Assembly (NCBI RefSeq): GCF_000716435.1
Contig: NZ_JNWO01000003.1
Coordinates: 124,001-188,000, forward strand
Reading direction: 5' to 3'
Length of the DNA: 64,000 nucleotides
From: Streptomyces xylophagus
GTDB taxonomy: Bacteria; Actinomycetota; Actinomycetes; Streptomycetales; Streptomycetaceae
In this document: positions 8,019-15,294 of the stretch, one piece after another
How positions within the stretch are numbered: position 1 is the stretch's first letter
Layout of the letters: every line of letters starts with the position of its first letter
Made by a program: the position numbers and the translations under genes
Notes under the pieces: model-generated
The model's database searches: none
Told to the model about the DNA's origin: nothing
The model's input: only the letters and a program-made list of their open reading frames with translations

Positions 8019-9140
8019 TCAGGCGTGCACGGAGACTGACTCGGGCTCGGCGTCCGGGAGTTGGGCCTCCAGTTCACGCACCAGCGGCAGCACCCGCTTG
8101 CCGAAGTACTCCACCTCCTCGTGGTAGTGCAGGAAGCCGAGCAGGAGAAGGTCGACGCCCAACTTCTTGTAGGCGACGATCCGTTCGGCGATCTGCTCCG
8201 GGGTGCCGATGAGTCCCGTACGGAAGCCGTCGTTGTACTGCACGAGGTCCTCGAACGTGGAGTCCTGCCACATGCCCTTGCCGTCGGCCGAGGACTGCCC
8301 GGCCTGCTTCACCGCGGCCCCGAAACCCTCGACTGCCTCGCGGTCCGCCTTGGCGACGATCTCACGGAGCGTGTCGCGGGCCTCGGCCTCGGTGTCGCGG
8401 GCGATGAGGAAGCCGTTGAGGCCGAACTTCGGTGCGGTACGGCCGACTTGGGCGGCCGAGTGGCGTACGTCGGCGATCTGTTCGGTGACGCCGTCGAAGT
8501 CCTTGCCGTTGGAGAAGTACCAGTCGGAGACCCGGCCGGCCATGGCTCGGGCGGCGGTGGAGTTGCCGCCCTGGAAGATCTCGGGGTGCGGTCGTTCGGG
8601 GGTATTGAGAGGCTTGGGCTTGAGGGAGAAGTCGCGCAACCGGTAGAAGTCACCGGCGAGTTCGGTGTGGTCCTCGGTCCAGATCTGGCGCAGGGCCTGG
8701 ATGAACTCCTCGGAGCGGCGGTAGCGCTCGTCGTGCTCCAGCCAGGGCTCGCCGAGCGCGGTGAACTCGCCCTTGAACCAGCCGGACACGACGTTGACTG
8801 CGAAGCGGCCGTTCGACAAGTGGTCGGCGGTGGCGCCGAGTTTGGCGAGGACACCGGGGTGCCACAGGCCGGGGTGGACGGCGGCGATGACCTTGAGGCG
8901 CTGGGTGGCGAGGAGGAGGGCGAGGCTGAAGCTGGTCGACTCGTGCTGGAACTCGGCGCCGTAGCTGGCCATGTAGCGGACCTGGCTGAGCGCGTACTCG
9001 AAGCCGTTGTTCTCGGCGAGGACGGCGAGCTCGCGGTTGTACTCGTAGCTCCAGTCGGTGCGTTGCTCGATCCTGCTGGTGACGAGTCCTCCGCTGACGT
9101 TGGGGACCCAGTAGGCGAATTTCACGGGCGCTGCGGGCAT
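8019..9140 (-). CDS. sfnG: Dimethylsulfone monooxygenase SfnG
   Basis: The protein is a 373-residue LLM flavin monooxygenase. The opening 'KFAYWVPNVSGGLVTSRIEQRT', cut here at conserved WVPNVSGG, and 'VVSGWFKGEF' near residue 118 are typical of SfnG. SfnG converts dimethylsulfone to methanesulfinate and formaldehyde with FMNH2 and O2. It is the first enzyme of the operon. The ATG at 9140 is preceded by a CAGGAG ribosome-binding site, part of which can pair with the Cys codons of an upstream leader peptide. Expression is therefore probably tied to cysteine supply. Confidence 0.87.
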   Translation of the reverse strand: MPAAPVKFAYWVPNVSGGLVTSRIEQRTDWSYEYNRELAVLAENNGFEYALSQVRYMASYGAEFQHESTSFSLALLLATQRLKVIAAVHPGLWHPGVLAKLGATADHLSNGRFAVNVVSGWFKGEFTALGEPWLEHDERYRRSEEFIQALRQIWTEDHTELAGDFYRLRDFSLKPKPLNTPERPHPEIFQGGNSTAARAMAGRVSDWYFSNGKDFDGVTEQIADVRHSAAQVGRTAPKFGLNGFLIARDTEAEARDTLREIVAKADREAVEGFGAAVKQAGQSSADGKGMWQDSTFEDLVQYNDGFRTGLIGTPEQIAERIVAYKKLGVDLLLLGFLHYHEEVEYFGKRVLPLVRELEAQLPDAEPESVSVHA

Positions 9141-9146
9141 GCGGAA

Positions 9147-9281
9147 CTCCTGTTGCGGAATATGTTTCCGGGCACGCCGAATCCGGCCGGGCGATATCCG
9201 GCGAATGTCAGGCGGGAGGGAAAAGGAAGCGGCGGGTCACAGGACGGAGGTGACGGGGATCAGGCCGCGGTGCAACAGGAG
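9147..9281 (-). promoter_or_regulatory. Cysteine-responsive attenuator: leader Cys codons pair with the sfnG ribosome-binding site
   Basis: In the mRNA sense, CTCCTGTTGC (9281-9272), which contains the tandem TGT-TGC Cys codons of the leader ORF, is the exact reverse complement of GCAACAGGAG (9156-9147). The latter holds the ribosome-binding site of sfnG. The ten paired bases are separated by 115 nt. The inferred mechanism is that free leader RNA masks the sfnG site, while a ribosome stalled at Cys codons during cysteine shortage covers the first arm and frees it. A short GC hairpin also lies in between. Confidence 0.65.
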
Positions 9282-9343
9282 GCGCTGGAGACGCGCGCGA
9301 GGTCGACGTGGCGTCGCCGCGTGAGGTCCAGTCGCATCTTCAT
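9260..9343 (-). CDS. Cys-codon leader peptide of the sulfur operon (27 aa)
   Basis: This small ORF encodes MKMRLDLTRRRHVDLARVSS, then ASCCTAA and a TGA stop. The core 'RRRHVDLxRV..A.C' matches the short leader peptides often found before sulfur-assimilation genes in Streptomyces. Two adjacent Cys codons sit near the end. No ribosome-binding site precedes the ATG, but a promoter-like pair ends 7 bp upstream, so it is probably translated from a leaderless mRNA. It lies 119 bp upstream of sfnG. Such peptides act in cis: ribosome stalling at the Cys codons reports cysteine shortage. The peptide itself need not have a function. Confidence 0.8.
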   Translation of the reverse strand: MKMRLDLTRRRHVDLARVSSASCCTAA

Positions 9344-9350
9344 GCCTTCG

Positions 9351-9380
9351 ATCGTGGCAGCCGTCGGCGAGGACCGTCAA
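9351..9380 (-). promoter_or_regulatory. Promoter of the leader peptide/sulfur operon
   Basis: On the minus strand TTGACG (9380-9375) and CACGAT (9356-9351) are separated by 18 bp. The second box ends 7 bp before the leader ATG, the spacing expected for leaderless transcription. Confidence 0.55.
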
Positions 9381-9464
9381 GGAAAACCCGACCGGTCTCG
9401 TATCCCGGACCATTGAATTTCACGAAGGTGTGACAGGGAAACCCTTGAACGGCCCGGGAAATCC

Positions 9465-9479
9465 CCCGCATTCTGCGGG
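9465..9479 (+). promoter_or_regulatory. Small inverted repeat directly before the LysR start
   Basis: CCCGC-attct-GCGGG ends one base before the ATG of the LysR gene, in the place where a ribosome-binding site would be. It may be an operator, or a fold that limits translation; the gene otherwise lacks a clear ribosome-binding site. Confidence 0.35.
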
Positions 9480-9480
9480 C

Positions 9481-10392
9481 ATGCGGACCGAACAGCTGGA
9501 ATACATAGCGGCAGTGACCCGGCTCGGCTCCCTGCGCCGGGCCGCCGAGGAACTGCGCCTGTCGCAGCCCGCGTTGAGCGAGACCGTACGGAACCTCGAA
9601 CGCGAACTCGGCGTCGACCTCCTGGAGCGCAAACGGTCCGGCGCGACGATGAGCGCGGAGGGCCGGGAGCTGCTGCCGAAGATCGTCGATGTGCTGGACG
9701 CGGTGGACCGGCTGCGGGCGGCGGCCGGTGAGCAGCACCGGATCAGTCGCATGGTGCGGGTGGGCACGGTCAACGCGGCGACCGTGCCGCTGCTGCTTCC
9801 GGTCGTACGGGACTTCCGTGCCTCGCATCCGCTGACCCAGGTCGAGGTGGTCGGCGCGCAGCAGACGGACATCCACCGGGCGCTGTCGGAGGGCGGGTTC
9901 GATCTCGGGCTGGTCAATCACCTGGACGGCGACGACATGCCGGCCGACTTCGAGTCGACCGAGCTGCTGTCCGGGCTGCCGGTGGTGTGTGTCCGTCCGG
10001 ACAGCCCGCTGGCGTCCCGGCCGACGGTCAGTGTGGACGACCTCCTCACCGAGCCTCTGATCGGTATGCGTTCCGGCTATGTGATGCACCGCTATGTCCA
10101 CCGGCTGCTCGATGGTCGTGGCCCGGCCTTCGCGTATTCGACCGATGGCGCCGAGATGGGCAAGCTCATGGTCGCGGAGGGGCTGGGGGCGACGGTTCTG
10201 CCCGACTTCAGCGTGGTCGGGGATCCACTGGAGCGGCTGGGCGCGATCACCTACCGGCCGATCGCCGGCGACACGGCCCGGGTGCTGCTGATGCTGCGCC
10301 GCCGCCGTGCGGAGTCCGTACCGCAGGCGGCCGGTGACCTGCACGAAGCGTTCGTACGACGGGCGCGGGAGCTGAGCGAGGCGCGCGTCTGA
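9481..10392 (+). CDS. LysR-family transcriptional regulator
   Basis: The protein has 303 residues: an N-terminal winged helix-turn-helix (residues 1-60, 'RRAAEELRLSQPALSETVRNLERELG') and a periplasmic-binding-like effector domain. It is divergent from the sulfur operon and its leader peptide, sharing a 137-bp control region. LysR regulators usually control the divergent neighbour, so it probably senses a sulfur compound or a cysteine precursor, in parallel with the attenuator. I chose the ATG at 9481 because it gives the usual 'MRTEQLEYI' beginning; an in-frame GTG at 9430 would add 17 unlike residues. Confidence 0.85.
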   Translation: MRTEQLEYIAAVTRLGSLRRAAEELRLSQPALSETVRNLERELGVDLLERKRSGATMSAEGRELLPKIVDVLDAVDRLRAAAGEQHRISRMVRVGTVNAATVPLLLPVVRDFRASHPLTQVEVVGAQQTDIHRALSEGGFDLGLVNHLDGDDMPADFESTELLSGLPVVCVRPDSPLASRPTVSVDDLLTEPLIGMRSGYVMHRYVHRLLDGRGPAFAYSTDGAEMGKLMVAEGLGATVLPDFSVVGDPLERLGAITYRPIAGDTARVLLMLRRRRAESVPQAAGDLHEAFVRRARELSEARV

Positions 10393-10412
10393 AGCCGCGA
10401 CCGTACGTACCG

Positions 10413-10580
10413 TCAGTCCTCGTCGCCGACCGGAACCACCACGAGGAACGCGTCGGACTTCAGGTCCATGACGACCCTGGCGGGCTGACCCTCGGCGCGG
10501 CGCCGTGCCGCGAACTCCTCCGCGGGCCATGATCCGCGCGGGGCTCCTGCCGGGAACCGCTCCAACACCTTCGCGCCCAT
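10413..10580 (-). CDS. Small acidic-tailed protein of unknown function (55 aa)
   Basis: This small ORF is convergent with the LysR gene. The ATG at 10580 has GGAGG 10 bp upstream. The product has a 'SWPAEEFAARRRAEG' helix and a beta-like end 'VVMDLKSDAFLVVVP', then an acidic tail. It has no signal peptide or membrane segment. The good ribosome-binding site and coherent composition argue for a real gene. I recall similar small proteins in other streptomycetes but cannot assign a role. Confidence 0.55.
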   Translation of the reverse strand: MGAKVLERFPAGAPRGSWPAEEFAARRRAEGQPARVVMDLKSDAFLVVVPVGDED

Positions 10581-10783
10581 GTCCGAAGACACCTCCAGCG
10601 TCCGCCTTTTTCGACTGCCCACAGGGACCGTCGTACCTGTTCGACTGCCCGCGATCGTCGCCGACATGCCAAGCAACTCGTGGCCGGGGGCACGTACGCC
10701 CGTCGGGTGACGGCCGCATCCGTCGGGTGCGCCCAGCCGGAAGCACCTCACGACCCACTGGCCCGTCTCCCGGAGTTCGCACC

Positions 10784-12157
10784 ATGAACGTCTCGGTCGT
10801 CCTGTTCACCTCCGACCTGCGCCTGCACGACCACCCCGCGCTGCGGGCCGCCGCCGAGGCCCGCGAGGCGGTCCCCCTGTTCGTCCGGGACCGGGGCCTG
10901 GCGGACACCGGGTTCGCCGCGCCCAACCGGCTGGCGTTCCTCGCCGACTGTCTGCGCGACCTCGACGCCGGTCTGCGCGAACGGGGTGGTCGTCTCGTCG
11001 TCCGCTCCGGTGACGTCGTCGACGAGGTGTGCAAGGTGGCCGCCGAGACCGACGCCGACGAGGTGCACATGGCGGCCGACGCCAGTGGTTACGCGCAGCG
11101 GCGCGAGCAGCGGCTGCGGCGGGCGCTGGAGGCGGAGGGGCGACGGCTGCACGTCCACGACACCGTGACCACGGCCGTCGCCCCCGGCGCGGTGACACCG
11201 GCCTCCTCGGACCACTTCGCCGTCTTCACCCCGTACTTCCGCCAGTGGTCCGGGATGCGGCTGCGCGCCCCGCTCGCCGCGCCGCGCGGCGTGCGGGTCC
11301 CGGACGGTGTCGGCTCCGAGGAGTTGCCCTCCCGTGCCGCTGTCGCGGGGCTGTCACCGGGCCTGGCGACCGGCGGGGAGGCGGAGGGCCGCAGGCTGCT
11401 GAGCCGGTGGCTACGCAGCGGCATCGCCGCGTACGAGGACGTCCACGACGACCTGGCCGCGGACGCCACTTCCCACCTCTCACCCCACCTCCACTTCGGC
11501 ACCCTCGCCCCCGTGGAACTGGTCCACCGGGCACGGCAGTTGGACGGACCGGGCGCCGAGGCGTTCGTACGGCAGCTCGCGTGGCGTGACTTCCACCGCC
11601 AGGTCCTGGCGGCCAGGCCCGCTGCCGCCGGCTCCGACTACCGTACGAAACACGACCGTTGGCGGTCCGGACGCACGGCCCGTGAGGACATCGCGGCCTG
11701 GAAGGAGGGCCTTACCGGCTATCCGCTGATCGACGCGGCGATGCGCCAACTGCGCCACGAGGGCTGGATGCACAACCGGGGACGACTGCTGACGGCAAGC
11801 TTCCTCACCAAGACGCTCTACGTCGACTGGCGGGTCGGCGCCCAACACTTCCTGGGCCTGCTGGTCGACGGCGATGTGGCGAACAACCAGCTCAACTGGC
11901 AGTGGATGGCGGGCACCGGCACGGACTCGCGTCCCAACCGGGTCCTCAACCCGGTCACGCAGGCCAAGCGGCATGACCCCGACGGCACGTACGTCCGGCG
12001 GTGGGTGCCCGAACTCGCCGGGCTGGACGGCCCGTTGGTGCATGAGCCGTGGAAGCTCAGGGGATTCGACCGCGCGGCGCTCGGCGACTATCCGGATCCG
12101 ATCGTCGAACTCGCCGACGGACTGGCGCGTTTCCGGCGAGGACGGGCAGGTGACTGA
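10784..12157 (+). CDS. phrB: Deoxyribodipyrimidine photolyase (CPD photolyase)
   Basis: The protein has 457 residues, normal length. The N-terminal antenna-binding Rossmann domain begins at 'VVLFTSDLRLHDHPAL'. The C-terminal FAD domain contains 'WMHNRGRLLTASFLTK' and the very conserved 'DGDVANNQLNWQW', with 'GTDSRPNRVLNP' after it. The enzyme repairs UV-induced pyrimidine dimers using blue light and FADH-. The ATG gives a start right before the first strand. It ends 9 bp from the convergent B12-type MerR regulator gene, a light-linked neighbourhood. Confidence 0.93.
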   Translation: MNVSVVLFTSDLRLHDHPALRAAAEAREAVPLFVRDRGLADTGFAAPNRLAFLADCLRDLDAGLRERGGRLVVRSGDVVDEVCKVAAETDADEVHMAADASGYAQRREQRLRRALEAEGRRLHVHDTVTTAVAPGAVTPASSDHFAVFTPYFRQWSGMRLRAPLAAPRGVRVPDGVGSEELPSRAAVAGLSPGLATGGEAEGRRLLSRWLRSGIAAYEDVHDDLAADATSHLSPHLHFGTLAPVELVHRARQLDGPGAEAFVRQLAWRDFHRQVLAARPAAAGSDYRTKHDRWRSGRTAREDIAAWKEGLTGYPLIDAAMRQLRHEGWMHNRGRLLTASFLTKTLYVDWRVGAQHFLGLLVDGDVANNQLNWQWMAGTGTDSRPNRVLNPVTQAKRHDPDGTYVRRWVPELAGLDGPLVHEPWKLRGFDRAALGDYPDPIVELADGLARFRRGRAGD

Positions 12158-12166
12158 GGTCCCCTG

Positions 12167-13156
12167 TCAGTGCCGTTCCCCGTACATCCCGGCGGCAAAG
12201 TCCACGGCGTCCTTGAGGGTCACCGGCCGCACCGCTCCCCGCACCGGCGCGCCGGACCAGCCGGGTCCGGCCAGCACCATCGAGGGCTGTCGCCGGGCTC
12301 CCTTCACTCCCCAGCGGATGTCGGCGAGATGCCGGGCCAGCGACGGGCTCGCCGTGGAACGCGCTTGCGCCCACAGGACGACGGCCGCCGGGCCCAGCCG
12401 CCGCACCGCCGCGCCGAGTGCCTCCGCGGGTACGGCGGCGCCGAACATCCTTGTAGGCAGGCCGAGTTCGGTGAGCGCGGCGTTGAGTGCCTCGATCGGC
12501 AGGGTGTGCTGTTCACCGGGCACGCAGGCCAGGACGACGGGCCCGGCGGGCGAGGTGTCCGCCGGTCGCCCGGGAAGCGGGGTGCGTCGGCGCAGGGCGG
12601 TGGAGACGTGCCAGGACAGCAGGTGCTCGACCTCGACGTAACGGTCCCCGGACGACGCCCACTTGCGCCCCACCGCGTGCAGGGTCGGCACCATCACCTC
12701 CTGCCAGGCGTCGACGATGCCGTACTGGCCGACGGCATCGGTCAGTTGACGCTCGACGGCCGGTGCGTCGAGCCGTACGGCGGCGCGTGCCAGGCCGCGG
12801 CACTCCTGGCGCACGTCCCCGAGGGGCAGCGCGCCGGGGGCCCGCGACGTCCGGGACCGTTCGGGCATGCGCTCCGGGTGCGCATCGGCGGCCCCCTTCG
12901 CCACCCTCGCCGCCTCGGCGGGCGGCACTCCCGACGAGGTCAGCCGGCACATCGCCTCCAGCAGCGCCACGTCCCGCGGGGTCCAGCGCCGGTGCCGTCC
13001 CTCGGCGCGGGTCGCGGGCCCGATGCCGTAGCGCCGCTCCCAGGACCGCAGCGTGGTCGGCGCCACGCCCAGCCGACGGGCCAACGCACCGGTCGTCAGG
13101 GGCACTTCGGCCGCGGACGCGATGGCCGTGACTTTCTCGTCGGGCAATTCGCTCAC
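12167..13156 (-). CDS. MerR-type regulator with B12-binding domain (CarH/LitR-like photoreceptor)
   Basis: The protein has 329 residues. The MerR helix-turn-helix (about 20-90) has 'TTGALARRLGVAPTTLRSWE'. A four-helix cap with Trp166 and 'EVEH' (Glu177-His178) and a Rossmann-like cobalamin domain with 'PGEQH' (His217) follow. These match the light-sensing B12 regulators CarH/LitR, which repress in the dark as tetramers and release DNA when light breaks the Co-C bond. The Trp-to-Glu/His spacing is one residue longer than I remember for CarH. The GTG start at 13156 follows a -10-like TACAGT by 6 bp, so it is probably leaderless. It is divergent from an ECF sigma gene, as in the Streptomyces lit loci. 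Confidence 0.82.
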   Translation of the reverse strand: MSELPDEKVTAIASAAEVPLTTGALARRLGVAPTTLRSWERRYGIGPATRAEGRHRRWTPRDVALLEAMCRLTSSGVPPAEAARVAKGAADAHPERMPERSRTSRAPGALPLGDVRQECRGLARAAVRLDAPAVERQLTDAVGQYGIVDAWQEVMVPTLHAVGRKWASSGDRYVEVEHLLSWHVSTALRRRTPLPGRPADTSPAGPVVLACVPGEQHTLPIEALNAALTELGLPTRMFGAAVPAEALGAAVRRLGPAAVVLWAQARSTASPSLARHLADIRWGVKGARRQPSMVLAGPGWSGAPVRGAVRPVTLKDAVDFAAGMYGERH

Positions 13157-13162
13157 CCAGTG

Positions 13163-13190
13163 ACTGTACGACGCACAATCGACGCAAGTT
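13163..13190 (-). promoter_or_regulatory. Promoter and 11-bp repeat operator of the CarH-like gene
   Basis: CGACGCA occurs twice, at 13169-13175 and 13180-13186, exactly 11 bp apart. On the minus strand they fall between a weak -35 (AACTTG) and a -10 (TACAGT, 13168-13163). CarH tetramers are known to bind direct repeats at one-turn spacing across the promoter, so this is the likely autoregulatory site. It may also affect the divergent sigma gene. Confidence 0.5.
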
Positions 13191-13279
13191 GAGGACCTTG
13201 ATCCCTGGCTCGCACGATGGCCGCACCGGGGCATGCCCCGGCCGTGATCTCCATCCCTCCGACGTGAGGAGCCGTCGTC

Positions 13280-13882
13280 ATGAGCCCGCAGCACCGCGTC
13301 GCCCGGCCGAGCCCGGCGGCGGTGTCGCTCACCGACGAGGAGCTGGCGAGGGGGCTGGTGGCAGGCGACGAGGGCTGCTTGGCCGCCGCGTATCACCGCT
13401 GGTCGGCCCTGGTGCACACGCTGGCGTGGCGTTCGCTCGGGGACGTCAAGGAGGCGGAGGACGTGACGCAGCAGGTGTTCCTCGGTGTGTGGCGCGGGCG
13501 GCGGGGTTTCCGCCCCGAGCGCGGCACGATGGGCGGCTGGATCGTCGGCATCACCCGGCGCAGGATCGCCGACGCGCTGTCCGCCCGCAGCCGTCGACTC
13601 CGTCTCGTGACCGCCGCCGGTTCGTCCCTGGCCCTCGTCGATCCCGGTGCCCGCAGGCCCGAGGCGGCCCTCGACCGCGTGCTCGTGCTGCACGAGCTGG
13701 CCCGGCTGCCGGCGCCCCAGCAGCGGGTGCTCCGGCTGACCTTCTACGAGGACCTCACCCAGACCCAGATCGCGCGCCGCACCGGCTGGCCGCTCGGCAC
13801 GGTCAAGAGCCACGCGCGACGCGGCCTCCACCAGTTGCGCCGCCGCCTCGCGGACGACGAACAGCCTGACCACTACACATAA
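13280..13882 (+). CDS. ECF-type RNA polymerase sigma factor (LitS-like)
   Basis: The protein has 200 residues. Region 2 is visible as 'EAEDVTQQVFLGVWRGRRGF', region 4 as 'PAPQQRVLRLTFYEDLTQTQIARRTG' (read in two parts) with 'LGTVKSHARRGLHQLRRRL'. ECF sigma factors redirect RNA polymerase to a small regulon. No anti-sigma gene lies next to it; instead the divergent CarH/LitR-like gene suggests light-gated expression, as described for LitS in S. coelicolor. GAGGAG precedes the ATG. Carotenoid genes, the usual target, are not in this window. Confidence 0.85.
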   Translation: MSPQHRVARPSPAAVSLTDEELARGLVAGDEGCLAAAYHRWSALVHTLAWRSLGDVKEAEDVTQQVFLGVWRGRRGFRPERGTMGGWIVGITRRRIADALSARSRRLRLVTAAGSSLALVDPGARRPEAALDRVLVLHELARLPAPQQRVLRLTFYEDLTQTQIARRTGWPLGTVKSHARRGLHQLRRRLADDEQPDHYT

Positions 13883-13890
13883 AGGAGAAA

Positions 13891-13921
13891 TAAGAGCAGA
13901 ATGGGAGTAAGCGGCTCTTAC
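13891..13921 (+). promoter_or_regulatory. Inverted repeat between the sigma and SPW genes
   Basis: TAAGAGC (13891-13897) is mirrored by GCTCTTA (13914-13920), and an inner GTAAG/CTTAC pair (13907-13911, 13917-13921) forms a tighter hairpin. It lies just past the sigma stop and 51 bp before the SPW gene. It may be a weak terminator or an operator; I cannot tell which. Confidence 0.35.
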
Positions 13922-13971
13922 CGCACACCGCACCAGACGCGGTCGGGCCAGCAACTCAAAGGAGACGAGTC

Positions 13972-14412
13972 ATGGCCAACGTCTCGCACACCAGAGGTGA
14001 CATAGCGAGCCACCCTGATGTCTCCGAAATGCAGGCGCGCTACGCCCGCATGCTCGGTGGACGCGATGTGGCGCTCGTGGACGGACCGGTGTTCCTGCTC
14101 GGTCTGTACTGCGCCGTATCCCCGTGGATACTCCACTACACGACGAGCCAGCCCGCGCTCGTGCCGCACAACCTGATCGTCGGCATCGCGATCGGCCTGC
14201 TGGCCCTCGGGTTCACCAGGGCACCGGAGCGCATGTACGGCCTCAGCTGGGCGATGAGCGCCCTGGGTGTCTGGATGATCGTCTCGCCGTGGATCGTCGG
14301 CAGCAGCCCCGACAAGGGCGTCATCCTGAACAACGTCATCATCGGCGGTCTGGCCGTGGTCCTGGGCCTGGTGTGCGCCGGTACGGCGGCGAAGAGCACC
14401 CCCAAGCCATAA
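13972..14412 (+). CDS. SPW-repeat integral membrane protein
   Basis: The protein has 146 residues. Two copies of the Ser-Pro-Trp motif ('SPWILHY', 'SPWIVGSS') lie at the ends of paired transmembrane helices, with four helices in all. A polar N-terminus of about 45 residues and a short polar tail lie outside the membrane. The family is common in actinobacteria and proteobacteria but has no proven function. GGAGACGAG precedes the ATG. It lies 89 bp after the ECF sigma gene on the same strand and could belong to its regulon. Confidence 0.8.
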   Translation: MANVSHTRGDIASHPDVSEMQARYARMLGGRDVALVDGPVFLLGLYCAVSPWILHYTTSQPALVPHNLIVGIAIGLLALGFTRAPERMYGLSWAMSALGVWMIVSPWIVGSSPDKGVILNNVIIGGLAVVLGLVCAGTAAKSTPKP

Positions 14413-14435
14413 GGGCTCCCCGGAAGGAAGGCACG

Positions 14436-14470
14436 TCGGGTCCGGTCCGCGCACCACGGACCGGACCCGA
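14436..14470. terminator. Bidirectional hairpin between SPW and ArsR genes
   Basis: A perfect 14-bp stem with a 7-nt loop lies between two convergent genes (stops at 14412 and 14493). It probably ends transcription from both sides. Confidence 0.8.
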
Positions 14471-14492
14471 TGCGTTGCGTGCCTACGACCGC

Positions 14493-15260
14493 TCAGCGGG
14501 CCGGTACCGACCACGGTGACTGCGGGAGCGTGCTCCCCGTCTCCAGCAGGGACTTCAGGTTGGACAGCACCGCCGGCCAGCCGCCGGACACGTCGGACAA
14601 CTCGCCCTCGTCGGCGAGGTCCTCGTGCGTGACGGTGAGGCGCACGATGTCCTCGTGCCGCCGGATGTCGTAGGTGACGCGGGAGTGCTTGTCCTCCTGC
14701 CCCTCGTTCTCCGGCGAGGTCCAGGTGGTCACCAGGCGGGTGGGGCGCTCGCTCTCGACCACGGTGCCGACGACGTCGGCGATGCCGGAACCGTCCGTGC
14801 GCCGGTGTTCCCAACGGGAGCCCTGCTGCCAGTCGGACACGTTGCTGTGGCCCCAGTAGGCGGCGGTCAGGTCGGCGTCGGTGAGTGCGTCCCAGACCTT
14901 TTCGGGCGTGCTCGCGATGTAGGTGACGTAGACGAATGTCGGCTTGTCGGTCATGGCTTCCTCGGCTCGTCGCTTCAGGGCCCCGAGCGCGCGCAGTCGC
15001 GGGCGCTCGAACTTGTCGATCCAGCGCTCCTGTATCTCGTGCAGCGGGACCGGATTGAGGTAGTGCAGCTTCTCCCGCCCGCGCCGCACCGTGCTGACCA
15101 GGTTGGCGGCCTCCAGGACGGTCAGATGCTGGGTCACCGACTGACGGGCCATGTCGATGCGCCGGCACAGCTCGCCGAGCGTCTGCCCGTTGTGCTCGTG
15201 CAGCCGGTCCAGCAGCTGTCTGCGGGTCTCGTCGGCCAGTGCCTTGAAGACCTTGTCCAT
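14493..15260 (-). CDS. ArsR-type regulator fused to an SRPBCC (AHSA1) domain
   Basis: The protein has 255 residues. Residues 1-95 form an ArsR winged helix-turn-helix ('MDKVFKALADETRRQLLDRL', 'ARQSVTQHLTVLEAANLV'). Residues 125-255 form an AHSA1/START-like barrel ('YIASTPEKVWDALTD', 'YWGHSNVSDW'). Metal-binding cysteines of classic ArsR are absent. The barrel usually binds hydrophobic ligands, so this may be a one-component sensor; in some genomes the two halves are separate neighbouring genes. I chose the ATG at 15260. The palindrome 35 bp upstream is a likely own operator. Confidence 0.85.
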   Translation of the reverse strand: MDKVFKALADETRRQLLDRLHEHNGQTLGELCRRIDMARQSVTQHLTVLEAANLVSTVRRGREKLHYLNPVPLHEIQERWIDKFERPRLRALGALKRRAEEAMTDKPTFVYVTYIASTPEKVWDALTDADLTAAYWGHSNVSDWQQGSRWEHRRTDGSGIADVVGTVVESERPTRLVTTWTSPENEGQEDKHSRVTYDIRRHEDIVRLTVTHEDLADEGELSDVSGGWPAVLSNLKSLLETGSTLPQSPWSVPAR

Positions 15261-15294
15261 CCCTGAGTCGTGTTCTGATCGCACACCCAAAGTT

